Positions 17,289 through 27,100 of a stretch of DNA of 64,000 nucleotides are shown here, piece by piece. Position 1 is the first letter of the stretch. Each line of letters opens with the position of its first letter. The DNA is from Holophagales bacterium (GTDB taxonomy: Bacteria > Acidobacteriota > Thermoanaerobaculia > Multivoradales > JAGPDF01), in NCBI GenBank assembly GCA_016699405.1, contig CP064972.1:4495501-4559500 (forward strand). The letters run 5' to 3'. The notes below the pieces were generated by a model. That model searched no databases, was not told the DNA's origin, and saw only the letters and a list, made by a program, of their open reading frames with translations. A program made the position numbers and the translations under genes.

Positions 17289-18572
17289 ATGGCCGAACGC
17301 AGTCCGTTTCCCCGAGTCTTCTGGGTCGCCAACCTCGTCGAGGTGCTGGAGCGCTTCGCCTACTACGGCATCTACTTCAGCTTCGGCATCTACATGACCT
17401 CGCTGGGCTACTCGCGCGCCCAGCTCGGCGGCGTGCAGACCATCTTCCTCCTGCTCTCCTATTGCGTGCCGCTCTTCTCCGGCGCGCTCGCCGACCGCTA
17501 CGGCTTCAAGCGGATGCTCGTCGTCTCCTACCTTGCCTACCTGCCGTCGATCCTGCTGCTCATCCTGACCCGCTCCTTCTCCGGGATCGCTCTCACCATG
17601 CTGTCGATCGGCCTCGCCGCCGGGATGTTCAAGCCGCTGGTCTCGGGCACGGTGCGCGCGGTCACCGACTCGACCAACAACACGCTCGGCTTCGGCATCT
17701 TCTACGCGATGGTCAACACCGGCGCCTCGCTCGGCCCGGTGGTGATGGGCAACCTGCGCGCCATCTCCTGGGACTACGCCTTCTACGCCGCAGCGGTCTC
17801 GATCGGCTGCATGCTGGCGATCACCCTGCTCTTCTACAAGGAGCCCGAGCGCGCCCCGGCCACGGGCACACTTGGGGAGAAGCTGCGCGAGATCGGCACG
17901 GCGCTCGCGGACCGCAAGTTCGTGCTCTTCCTCGTCCTGCTCGGCGTCGGCTTCTGGATCCCCTTCTGGGGCTTCTTCAACCTGCTGGCGCTCTACGTCG
18001 ACAGCAATCTCGACACCGCCCGCCTCTACCAGGAGCTGCGCGGCCTGCTCGGCGAAGGGATTGCCGGATTCCTGTCGCGCGACGACCATGGCACGCGACG
18101 CATCCTCGGCGAGACCATCTCGCACACCGGCTTCGTCATCATGGTGTTGCAGATCGCCGTCTCGAAGGCCAGCGAGCGCTTCCGGCCGATCCCTTCCTTC
18201 CTTTTCGGTCTACTGGTGATGGCCGCGAGCTTCGTCGTCCTCGGCCTCGCCGCCTCGGTCGCCACACCGCTCGTCTTCCTCGGCATCGTCCTCTTCGCGG
18301 TCGGCGAGATGATCGCCTCGCCACGCATCCAGGAGTACATCGGCCGCATCGCCCCGCGAGAGAAGGCGGGGCTCTACATGGGCTCGAACTTCCTCGCCGT
18401 CGGCATCGGCTCGTTCTCCGGCGTCCTCTACACGCCGCTCTACGGCCGCTTCGCCGACGCCGGCCACCCAGGGCACGTCTGGTACGTGCTCTGCGGGCAC
18501 ATGCTGCTCTCCTTCGTCGCGCTCTGGCTCTTCCAGCGCCTGGCGGGTGGCTTCGCGCAGCAGGAACGGTAG
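17289..18572 (+). CDS. POT/PTR2-family MFS transporter
   Basis: 427-residue, roughly 12-segment transporter. The first helix carries an ExxER-type motif (EVLERFAYYG) characteristic of proton-coupled oligopeptide transporters, followed by the MFS loop GALADRYGFKRM and AAGMFKPLVSGTVRAVTD. Likely a proton symporter for di- or tripeptides or related solutes, in the inner membrane. A second member lies at 19706-21211. The two resemble each other closely in these motifs, so they are probably old duplicates. Confidence 0.85.
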   Translation: MAERSPFPRVFWVANLVEVLERFAYYGIYFSFGIYMTSLGYSRAQLGGVQTIFLLLSYCVPLFSGALADRYGFKRMLVVSYLAYLPSILLLILTRSFSGIALTMLSIGLAAGMFKPLVSGTVRAVTDSTNNTLGFGIFYAMVNTGASLGPVVMGNLRAISWDYAFYAAAVSIGCMLAITLLFYKEPERAPATGTLGEKLREIGTALADRKFVLFLVLLGVGFWIPFWGFFNLLALYVDSNLDTARLYQELRGLLGEGIAGFLSRDDHGTRRILGETISHTGFVIMVLQIAVSKASERFRPIPSFLFGLLVMAASFVVLGLAASVATPLVFLGIVLFAVGEMIASPRIQEYIGRIAPREKAGLYMGSNFLAVGIGSFSGVLYTPLYGRFADAGHPGHVWYVLCGHMLLSFVALWLFQRLAGGFAQQER

Positions 18573-18628
18573 GCGGCGCCGACGCCTCGGGTTCGTGCGA
18601 ACATGCGATCGGGAAGGAGGCATCGTCC

Positions 18629-19180
18629 GTGGACTCGCTCCTCCGCACCACCTTGCTCAAGCTCGCCGTGCCCGCCGCGGCGATCGCGATCGCGCTCGTG
18701 GTTTCACGCCTGCGAGGGATCTCCTGGCGTGAGAATCTGGGGTTCCGGATCCCGTCGGCCAGGGCGACTCTCGGCTGGCTGGCGATCTGGGCCGGCTGGA
18801 TCGCCGCCGGCGAGCTGCTCATCCGCGCCCTCGACCTCGATCAGGCGAAGGCCTGGCCGGAATATCCGCCGCTCGTCGTCGGGCTGCGGATCCTCGCGAT
18901 CGGCCTGGTCGGCCCGGTGGCCGAGGAGCTCGTCATGCGCGGCCTGGTGCTCGACCGCCTGCGGCGTACCGCTCTCGGAGCGGCCGGGGCGATCGGCGTG
19001 GTCGCCGTCTTCTGGGCACTGCTGCACTGGAGCTACGGACCCGGGACGCTGGCGCTGATCGCGGCCGACGGGATCCTCCTCGGCATCGCGCGCCATCGCA
19101 CCGGCTCGCTCTGGGTGCCGATCGGCATGCATGTGCTCGGCAACCTGTTCTCGATCGGCCAGTCCCTTGGCCTCTGGTGA
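18629..19180 (+). CDS. CPBP-family intramembrane metalloprotease
   Basis: 183-residue membrane protein with the conserved glutamate/histidine motifs of the CPBP (CAAX protease and bacteriocin-processing) family: PVAEELVMRGLVLDRL, then FWALLHWSYG, then a final helix with GMHVLGN. These residues form the intramembrane catalytic site in family members such as Rce1. The GTG at 18629 follows GGAAGGAGG at 8 bases. Its last bases overlap the GTG of a longer alternative for the next gene. The substrate is unknown. Confidence 0.85.
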   Translation: MDSLLRTTLLKLAVPAAAIAIALVVSRLRGISWRENLGFRIPSARATLGWLAIWAGWIAAGELLIRALDLDQAKAWPEYPPLVVGLRILAIGLVGPVAEELVMRGLVLDRLRRTALGAAGAIGVVAVFWALLHWSYGPGTLALIAADGILLGIARHRTGSLWVPIGMHVLGNLFSIGQSLGLW

Positions 19181-19221
19181 GCGACGCCGAGCGGCGCCGA
19201 GCGGCCCCCGGGAGAGGAACG

Positions 19222-19617
19222 ATGCGCACGAGCTCAACGCTCCACCGGCGTGACCACGAGCCCCCGCCCGTGGTCGGCGAGCGCGGCTGGCGCTACCACC
19301 ATCTCGGCTTGCCGACGGCCGTTCCACGGCCCGACGAGGTCCACCTGCCGGCCTACGGCTTGCACGTCTCGGGCTTCCCGACGAGCCCGTTCGGCATCGA
19401 GTGGATGCGCTGGGACGAAGACAGCCCGGTCCCCGAGATCGTGCGCACGATCCCGCATCTGGCCTTCGAGGTCGACGATCTCGACGCCGAGCTCGCCGGG
19501 TTCGAGATCCTCATGCCGCCGGGCTCGCCGTCGAACGGCGTGCGCTCCGCGATGATCCTCGCCGACGGCGCGCCGGTCGAGCTGATCGAGTTCCGCCCGG
19601 TGCCCGATCGCACCTAG
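19222..19617 (+). CDS. VOC/glyoxalase-like protein
   Basis: 131-residue soluble protein with one vicinal-oxygen-chelate type domain: a YHHLGLPT strand, then IPHLAFEVDDLDAELAG, and a C-terminal ADGAPVELIEFRPV that ends in the usual acidic ligand (VELIEF). Possible metal-dependent enzyme or binding protein. The ATG at 19222 has GGAGAGGAACG upstream; a GTG at 19177 overlapping the previous stop is possible but less likely. Function is unknown beyond the fold. Confidence 0.75.
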   Translation: MRTSSTLHRRDHEPPPVVGERGWRYHHLGLPTAVPRPDEVHLPAYGLHVSGFPTSPFGIEWMRWDEDSPVPEIVRTIPHLAFEVDDLDAELAGFEILMPPGSPSNGVRSAMILADGAPVELIEFRPVPDRT

Positions 19618-19705
19618 CCGCGACGTTCGACCGTTACAATCTGCCGAGGCCGCGGCTCGCCGCGCCCGAGGCAGCAACCGTGACCGCGCCGACCCGGAGG
19701 ACCTG

Positions 19706-21211
19706 ATGGCCGACATTCGCCTGTTCCGCGACTTCCCCAAGACCTTCTGGGTCGCCAACGTCATGGAGCTGTTCGAGCGGGGCGCCTACTACGGCCTCAA
19801 CTCGGTGCTGGCGATCTACTTGACGAGGTCGGTCGCCGAGGGTGGCCTCGGCTTCGGCGAACAGGCGGTCGGTTTCCTGCAGAGCATCGTCTACGCGGCG
19901 ACCTACGTGCTGCCGATCCTCGGTGGAGCGCTCGCCGACCGCTATGGTTACCGGCGGATGCTGCTCGTCGCCTTCTCGCTGCTCGCCACCGGCTACTTCG
20001 CCGCCGGTTACTGCTCGAGCTACGCGCTGGTCTTTCTTTCGCTGCTGGTGATGGCGACCGGCTCGGGCCTGTTCAAGCCGATCATCAGCGGCACCATCGC
20101 GCGCACCACCGACGAGCGCACCTCGGCGTTCGGCTTCGGCGTCTACTACTGGATGATCAACGTCGGCGCCTTCGCCGCGCCGCTCGTCGTCAGCCTGCTC
20201 AAGGGATTCTCCTGGCAGTACGTCTTCACCGCCTCGGCGGCCTACACCGGGCTCATGCTGCTGCCGACGCTCTTCGTCTTCCGCGACCCGCCGCGGCCGC
20301 AGAGCACCAAGTCGCTGCGCGACACCCTGATGGGCGCCGCCGAGGTGCTCGGCGACGCGCGCTTCATGTTGATGATCGTCGTCTACTCCGGCTTCTGGGT
20401 GCTCTACTTCCAGAACTTCGGCTCGGTGCTCTGGTACCTGCGCGACTTCGTCGACACGGCGCCGGTCGACGCGGCGGTCAACTCGCTGCTCGCCGCCCTC
20501 GGCCTGACCTGGAAGTTCCGCTTCGACGCCGAGCACGTGACGGTGATCAACGCCGGCATCATCATCCTGTTGCAGGTGCTGGTCAGTCGCCTCGTCAAGG
20601 AGCGGCCGGCACTCGCCACCATGGTCACCGGCATGGCGCTCGGTGCGGTCGGGTTCCTCTGCCTCGCCGCTTCGCGCAACGCCTGGATGCTGATCCTCGG
20701 CGTCGCCGTCTTCTCGCTCGGCGAGATGACCGCCCACCCGAAGTACTACAGCTTCGTCGGCCTGGTCGCTCCGCCCGAACGCAAGGCGGTGTACATGGGC
20801 TACGCCTTCCTCTACGGGGTCTTCGGCTCGCTGCTCGGCTCGAGCCTCGGCGGGGCGCTCTACGAGTGGATGCTCAAGCCGTGGGTCGGGGTGAGCGGCG
20901 GGGAGGGCCGCACCAGCCTCTTCTGGTTCCTCTTCGCGGTACTCGACCTGCTGGCCATGGCCGGCTTGATCCTCTACTCCCGCCGCTTCGGCGCCGACAC
21001 CACCGCGACCCGCGCGGCGGCCCAGAAGGCGATGGTCTTCGTCTACGGACTGATCGGAGCGCTCGGCGCCTTCTTCCTCTACCAGGGTCTCGCCGCCGAG
21101 CCGGTCCAGTGGCGCAAGGTCGTCCAGGCCACGATCTTCCTGCTGCTGGGAGCCGGCGGCCTGACGATGAACCACCGGGGTCGTTCGCGCGCCGACCGAC
21201 CGGCGGCATGA
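19706..21211 (+). CDS. POT/PTR2-family MFS transporter
   Basis: 501-residue transporter, longer than its neighbour at 17289-18572 through two extra C-terminal hydrophobic segments. It has ELFERGAYYGLNSVLAIYL in the first helix (ExxER-type motif), GALADRYGYRRM, and GSGLFKPIISGTIARTTDERT. It is probably a proton-coupled peptide or small-molecule symporter. The start context (ACCCGGAGGACCTG before ATG) has a good Shine-Dalgarno sequence. Confidence 0.85.
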   Translation: MADIRLFRDFPKTFWVANVMELFERGAYYGLNSVLAIYLTRSVAEGGLGFGEQAVGFLQSIVYAATYVLPILGGALADRYGYRRMLLVAFSLLATGYFAAGYCSSYALVFLSLLVMATGSGLFKPIISGTIARTTDERTSAFGFGVYYWMINVGAFAAPLVVSLLKGFSWQYVFTASAAYTGLMLLPTLFVFRDPPRPQSTKSLRDTLMGAAEVLGDARFMLMIVVYSGFWVLYFQNFGSVLWYLRDFVDTAPVDAAVNSLLAALGLTWKFRFDAEHVTVINAGIIILLQVLVSRLVKERPALATMVTGMALGAVGFLCLAASRNAWMLILGVAVFSLGEMTAHPKYYSFVGLVAPPERKAVYMGYAFLYGVFGSLLGSSLGGALYEWMLKPWVGVSGGEGRTSLFWFLFAVLDLLAMAGLILYSRRFGADTTATRAAAQKAMVFVYGLIGALGAFFLYQGLAAEPVQWRKVVQATIFLLLGAGGLTMNHRGRSRADRPAA

Positions 21212-21356
21212 GGTCCGTCGACGGCGCCGCAGGCCGCCGTCGGCCCACTCGGTCGCCGGCACCGGGGAGCGCTCGTGCCGCTATACTGCGACCCTTCCGG
21301 CGGCCCGGCGGGTACCCCCGACGAGCCCCGGCACCGGTTTTCGCGGAGGCTCATGG

Positions 21357-23211
21357 ATGAACGCTCAGGCTCCCGTCCGCCCGGCGCTGCTCGTCGTCGA
21401 CCCTGACGAGGGCCGCCGCCACGCGCTGGCGGTCGGCTTCGCCGAGCAGGGCTACGAGGCCGTCCCCACGGTAGACGCCGAGCAGGGCCGGCGTTTCGCC
21501 GCGGCCCTCGGACCGGCGGTCGTTGTCGCGCCGGCCGCTCTCGCGGTGCAGGCCGAGGGTGGGCTTCTCGACGAGCTGCGAAGCCTCGGCGGCGAAGCGC
21601 GGACCGTGCTGCTCTTCGGCGAAACCGCCGCCGACGGCGACGAGCTGCCGGAGGACGTCCTCTACCTCGCCATCGGCGGGATCTCCACCGACGAGCTGGT
21701 GCGGCGCGTGCAACTGGTCCTCATCGGCCACGAGATCGGCGCGGCACCGGACCCGGAGCTCGTCGACCTCGTCGGTGACCTCTCGCATCTGCCGACGCTC
21801 GAGCTGGTGCGTTCGCTCGCCCGCCTCGGTGTCTCTTGCCGCATCGACCTCGGACACGGCGCGACATTGCTGCTCGATCACGGTGCCCTGGTCGCGGCGA
21901 AGGTCGGATCGGCGCTCGGCATGAAGGCGTTCTGTCGCCTCGCACGGCGCCAAGGGGGACCATTCCGCGTGAGCCTCGGACCGGTCGACGGCGACGAGCG
22001 TGCCGGCCTCGCGGCGATCGACGGCGACCTCACCGCACTGGTCATCGAAGCGCTCGAGGACCGCATCCCCGAGGCCCCGGCGGGCCGCCTGCGCATCCGC
22101 CGCACCGGCGCTCCGCGGCAGGCCGACGAGGTCGCGCGCGCCATTCTCTCGGCGGTCGACCTCGCGCACGCCGAAGGCGTCGAGCTCACCGTCGCCGCCC
22201 TGCTCGACCGTCTGCCCTTCCGCGACGGACGGATCGAGTCGGCGCTCCTTGCCCTGCGCGAGAGCGAGGTCGTCGATCTCGTCGAGCCGCAGGCACGCGT
22301 CCGCGTGGTCACCGATTCGACGGCCGACCTCACCCAGGAGGCGGCGAGCGCCCACGGCATCGTCATCGTCCCGCTGCGCGTCTACTTCGGAGAGAAGGTG
22401 CTGCGCGATGGCGTCGACGTGACGCCGGGTTCCTTCTACCGGATGCTCGAGCGCGAGAAGTCGGTGCACCCGCGCACCTCGCCGCCACCGCCCGAGGAGT
22501 TCCTCGACGCTTACAAGGGGCTGATCGCCAACGCCGACATCGTGTCGATCCATCTCTCGAGCAAGATGTCGCTCACCTCGGCGGAGGCGAGCAAGGCGCT
22601 CGAAGGGGGCGTGATGGCCCTCGCCGCCCTGCGCCGCACTTCGACTCCGCCGCGCATCGAGGTGGTGGACAGCAAGTCGATCTCCCTCGGGCTCGGGCTG
22701 CAGGCGATCTTCGCCGCCCGGATGGCGGCACGCGGAGTGCCGGCCCAGCTCATCGTCGAGCGATTGGCGTCGGTCCGTGAGCGAATCCACATCCTCTTCG
22801 TCGTCGACACGCTCGAGTACCTGGCGCGCGGAGGCCGGATCGGCCACGCCCGTGCGCTCCTCGGCGGACTGCTCGGCATCAAGCCGATCCTCGGTGTCGT
22901 CGGGGGCGAAGTCACCTCGATCGACAAGGTCCGTGGCGGGCGCAAGGCACATCCGAGGATCCTCGAGCTGCTGCGCGAGCGCATCGACCCGCAGCGCCCG
23001 GTCGTCGGCGGCGTGGCGCACGCCAACGCCCCGATGTGGGCCGACCGCTTGCGCGGGCTCCTGATGAAGGACCTCAAGATGACCGAGCCTCTTCATGGCC
23101 GAGATGGGCCCGGTCGTCGGCACCCACACCGGCCCCGGCACCGTCGGCGCGGCGATCTACCAGCCGGTCGACGACGAAGAGCTGGCGCTGCTCTCGCCGC
23201 TCGAAGGCTGA
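21357..23211 (+). CDS. receiver-like/DUF4388/DegV fusion protein, apparent frameshift near 23088
   Basis: Intended product about 617 residues. Residues 1-120 look like a pseudo-receiver (LLVVDPDEGRRHALAVGF) in which the usual phospho-acceptor position is not an aspartate. Residues 137-230 match DUF4388 (GDLSHLPTLELVRSLARLG, then DHGALVAAKVG). Residues 314-617 are a DegV fatty-acid-binding domain (RVVTDSTADLT, HPRTSPPPPEEF, TLEYLARGGRIGHA). In frame, the DegV tail breaks after LKMTE and would read on as an unrelated 867-residue protein; shifting by +1 at 23088-23089 restores FMAEMGPVVGTHTGPGTVG and a stop at 23209-23211. One extra C explains it, either an assembly error or a real mutation. DegV domains bind fatty acids, as in FakB; fusion to sensory modules suggests lipid-responsive signalling. 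Confidence 0.8.
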
Positions 23212-23225
23212 GGCGCCGGACCGCG

Positions 23226-23939
23226 TCAGGCCGGCGTGTCGCTGCGCCCCTGCACGGTCAGCACGAACGGGTGATACGTCGCGCGCAGGAAGCCCCCTTC
23301 GCCCCAGACTTCGATCGCCCAGCGAACCTCGCCCTCCGGCTGCGCCGGGCCGGTCGGTCGCGCGTCGTGCGGCAGTCGCAGCTCGAGGTCGCGCTCGACC
23401 GCCAAGCCTCGAGCGATCGGCTGGTCGACGATCTCGAAGAGCGTCGTCGACCAGAGCGGTTCGATGTCCTCGACCGAGCTCTCGCCGTCCTTGCCCACCG
23501 GGCGCCGGTAGCGCCGCTCGCAGACCGCCTTGACGGTGAGCTTGGCGAACCGCGCCGGCCCGGGCTGTCGCACCCGCACGACCCCTCGCGCTCCCGGCCG
23601 CAGCACGATCCCCTTCTCGAGCGAGACCTCCGGCAGCGGGATCGACCGGCCGCGCATCCCCCGCAGCCCGGCGTAGAGCAGCAGGAGCGCCACCGCCGCG
23701 AAGGCGAAGCCGACCACCGGCACGATCCACCCCGGGCCTTCGCCGTCGTCGGCGTGGCCGGAAAAGTAGAGCCAGAGCGCACCGAAGCCGACGATCCCGG
23801 TCGGCAGCGCGAGCAGGAGCGCACAACCGGGTTTGCCGGCGTCCGCTTCGCGCCGCACCAGCCGGTTGAAGCCGGCCGGACGATGCGGCGCGATCTCGAT
23901 CGGGGGGAGCGACGGCGACAGCGGGGGATCCGGGCTCAT
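23226..23939 (-). CDS. two-TM membrane protein of unknown function
   Basis: 237 residues. Two hydrophobic helices (about residues 38-58 and 69-92) follow a proline-rich N-terminus, and a roughly 130-residue soluble beta-rich domain (RRYRRPVGKDGESS, then GEVRWAIEVWGEGGFLRATYHPFVLTV) ends the protein. The layout resembles DUF3592-type proteins but without a diagnostic match. It converges on the DegV-fusion gene with only 14 bases between stops. Confidence 0.65.
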   Translation of the reverse strand: MSPDPPLSPSLPPIEIAPHRPAGFNRLVRREADAGKPGCALLLALPTGIVGFGALWLYFSGHADDGEGPGWIVPVVGFAFAAVALLLLYAGLRGMRGRSIPLPEVSLEKGIVLRPGARGVVRVRQPGPARFAKLTVKAVCERRYRRPVGKDGESSVEDIEPLWSTTLFEIVDQPIARGLAVERDLELRLPHDARPTGPAQPEGEVRWAIEVWGEGGFLRATYHPFVLTVQGRSDTPA

Positions 23940-24126
23940 CGTGCTGCGACCTCCTGGTGACGTCGACCGGCCGCCGAGCGCGCGGCCTGCAGCACCAGGT
24001 CCGCGAACGCCTTCGCGTCATCGTAGGGTGACCCTTCCCGCACGGTCAATCGCCATCTCCCCACAGCCCGCTCATGCGGGGACGAGTAGACTCCCGGCAC
24101 CGACTTCTGCTCCGGAGGCATTCCGC

Positions 24127-27100
24127 GTGCCGCCAGCTCATCTTCTGTCGAAATCGCTTGCGACGCTGCTCGCCGGCGCCACCTGCTCGATCGCCGGCGC
24201 CGCCACCGCTGCCACCCCGGCCGCGCCACCTCGCGAGCCCTCTCGAATCGACGACGCGCAGCGAACCCCCGAGGGCCTGGTCGGCAACGGCAGGAGCGTC
24301 GTCCGCGTCCGACCGGACGGCTTCTCGTTCCACAGTGGAGGCGACGCCAGCGCCCGCTTCCGCCTGCGCCTCGGTGGAGTCGTCTCCGAGCTCGGCGGCC
24401 GGCCGGGAGGTGCCAGCTTCTTTCCCGGTGGCGTCGTCTATCGCCTCGCGCTCGCCGGAGCTCGGATCGAGATCCTGCACGGCGCGCTCCCGCAGGTGCC
24501 CTACCTCGTCGCCTTTCGCGTCACCGGCGCCTCGGAGCCGGTCGGCCTCGAGGTCGAAGCGACCGGAGCGCCGACCCTCGAGCCGAGCGGCGACCTGTCC
24601 ATCCCGCTCGAGCGCGGAGCCGGCGAGCTCGTCCTCGCAGCCGGTGGGCCGCGCCCCGCCGGCAGCTGGGAGGAGCTGCGGCGGCGAATCGAGGCGCCCG
24701 ATCGCGAGGGGTTGCTGCTCGGCACGCCGTCCCCGCAGATCGACCGCGCCGTGCCGTTCTCGCGCGCCCTGCTCGACCTCGGCTTCGACGGCAAGCTCCA
24801 CGTCTGCGAGCTCTTCCGCTGGCGCGACGTCTGGTCGCGCGACCTCGGCTCGGGTCTCGTCCCCGGGGCGATGGCGAGCGGTCGTTTCGCCGCGGCACGC
24901 ACCACCCTCGCCTACGACCTGCGCCGCTATGCGAGCGCCGACCCGCGCGGCCTCAAGGTGACCGAGGACCCCTCGCAGGGCGGCACCGCCGAGGGCACCG
25001 CCTGGCTCACGCGCGCGGTCTGGCGCGACTTCCTGCTCACCGGCGACCGGGCTGCGCTCGCCGACGCCGAGCGCACGCTGCGCCCCTGGGTCGAGGCGTG
25101 GATCGACCGCGACCCGGACGAGCGCGGCCTGCTCGTCGACGTCTCGGAGTGGATGGACCACTCGCGCTTCTTCCTCCTTCCCGACGGCGCACGCGTCCTC
25201 TACTCGACCGTCCTCTTCGCCGAGCTGCTCCACACCTTCGGCAAGGTCGAGCGCGCCCTCGGCGACGCAGCGGCGGCCCGGCGCTACGAGGCGATCGGCG
25301 ATCGCTTCGTGCGCGGCATCAACCACGGGCTGTGGGACGAGGCGCTGGGCGCCTACGACAACCTCGAGCTCTGGGGACGCCGCGACGAGCGCGTCGCCGC
25401 CGCCGAGAACGCTCTCGCCGTGCTTGCCGGCGTGGCGCCGCGCGCCCGCGCCGTGCGAGCGCTCGCCACGGTGAAGGCGCGCTCGTGGCGCGCCGCCGGC
25501 TCGACCACCATCGTCCCGCCGATGCGCCACGTGCCGGAGTCGAACGACCACAACTACAAGATGTGGCCGTGGTGGAACGCCGTCGAGGCACGCGCCCGCT
25601 TCCGCACCGGCGACGCCGCCGGAGGGGTCCACCTGCTCGAGAGCGGCGCGCGGACGCTCGAGGACGAGCACTTTCCCGGCATGATGGAAGAGCTCACCTC
25701 ACCGGAGGGCGTGAGCGAGGGGGGCAGCGCTTTCCTGACCGCCGCCGGGGCCTATCTCGACGCGGTGGTCGAAGGGCTGCTCGGCATCGAGATCCTCGAG
25801 CCCGGCTGCGCCCGCCTCCGCGTCGCTCCGCAGGTGCCAGGCGATTGGCACGACTGGCACGCCGAGGTACCGCTTCCCGAGGGCGGCATCGCGCTCTCCG
25901 CCACCAGCGGCAGACTGAGAATCCGCGTGACGGACCCGCGGGTCCAGGTCGTCGAGGCACCGCCCGACGCGATCGTCGAAGGAGCGCGGCACGTGGCCGT
26001 CACACCGCTCGGCGAGCCGAGCCTCGCGGGAGGGGAAATGACCGGCTTGCCGAGCCTTCCCCCGCCGCAGCCGCGCTGCGCCGCCGTGCTGGTGACCGAC
26101 GGTCTGACCGGGCCGCTCGCTCCCGGTCTGCCGGCCGCTCGTCTCGCCCCGCGAGACCTGACCGATGTCGATCCCGCCACGGTCGGCGCGATCGTCGTGC
26201 CGGGCAACGCACTGCCGCGCCGCACCGAGGAGGGCGCCGACGTCCAGGCCGCTCTCGCCCGCTACCTCGATCGCGGCGGCGCTCTCGTCTTCTTCGGCGC
26301 CACCATGCGGCCGCGGGGCACGATGGGCGAGTACGGCGGGGTCATCGACTGGTTCGAGCGGCAACCGGCCGTGCGCGACACACCGATCGACGGCTGGGAG
26401 CTCCACCCCTCCCCGGACGGGCCCGCCACCCCTCCCGAGGCCGAAACCGGCCGGAGAAGTGGCTGGCACCTGCCAGGGTCGGGAGGCGGCAGCGACGAGG
26501 GCTGGCGGAAGATCGCCGTGCCCGCCGCGTGGGAGCAGGAGCTGGGCCACGAGCTCGACGGCTGGGCCTGGTACCGGGCGCACTTCTCCCTCCCGGCGGA
26601 GGCGCGCGGTCGCGTCGTCGTGCTCAACCTCGGCCGCATCGACGACGAGGACTGGACCTGGGTCAACGGCCAGCCGGTCGGTGCGCGCCGACACTGGCGG
26701 ACGATCCGGCGCTACCGCATCCAACCCGGCGAGCCGGCCTACGCCACGCTGGTCTTCGGCGGCGAGAACCTCGTTGCGGTGCGCGTCCTCGACCATGGCG
26801 GCGCCGGCGGCATGACGATCGACACGCCGCGCGTCGGTTTCGAGACCGCCGACCTCACCTGGCAACCGATCGACCCGATGACCGGCGACGTCGCCGACCA
26901 GCCGATCCGCCACGCCGTCGTCTCGTGGGGTCCGGGCGGCGCCTTCTTCAACTCGTGGGAGACGTCCCGCGGCGCTTTCGGCTTCGCCATCGACGGTCGC
27001 GGGGTCTCCTTCACCGGCCCGCTCGCCGGCCTCGCCGATCTCGACATCGCCGTCCACGAGGCGTTCACCGACTTCGCGGTGAGCCGGCCGTGGCGCTTCG

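Noticed and set aside
23212..23960. A read-through extension making the DegV-fusion gene 867 residues long
   Set aside because: After the break at about 23088 it loses family similarity, is arginine/proline-rich and runs antisense to the gene at 23226-23939. The +1 frame gives the normal DegV ending.
24409..24425. AGGTGCCAGCTTCTTTC in the glycosidase gene as a REP-like copy
   Set aside because: It needs a two-base gap to match and lacks the rest of the consensus; chance similarity is likely.
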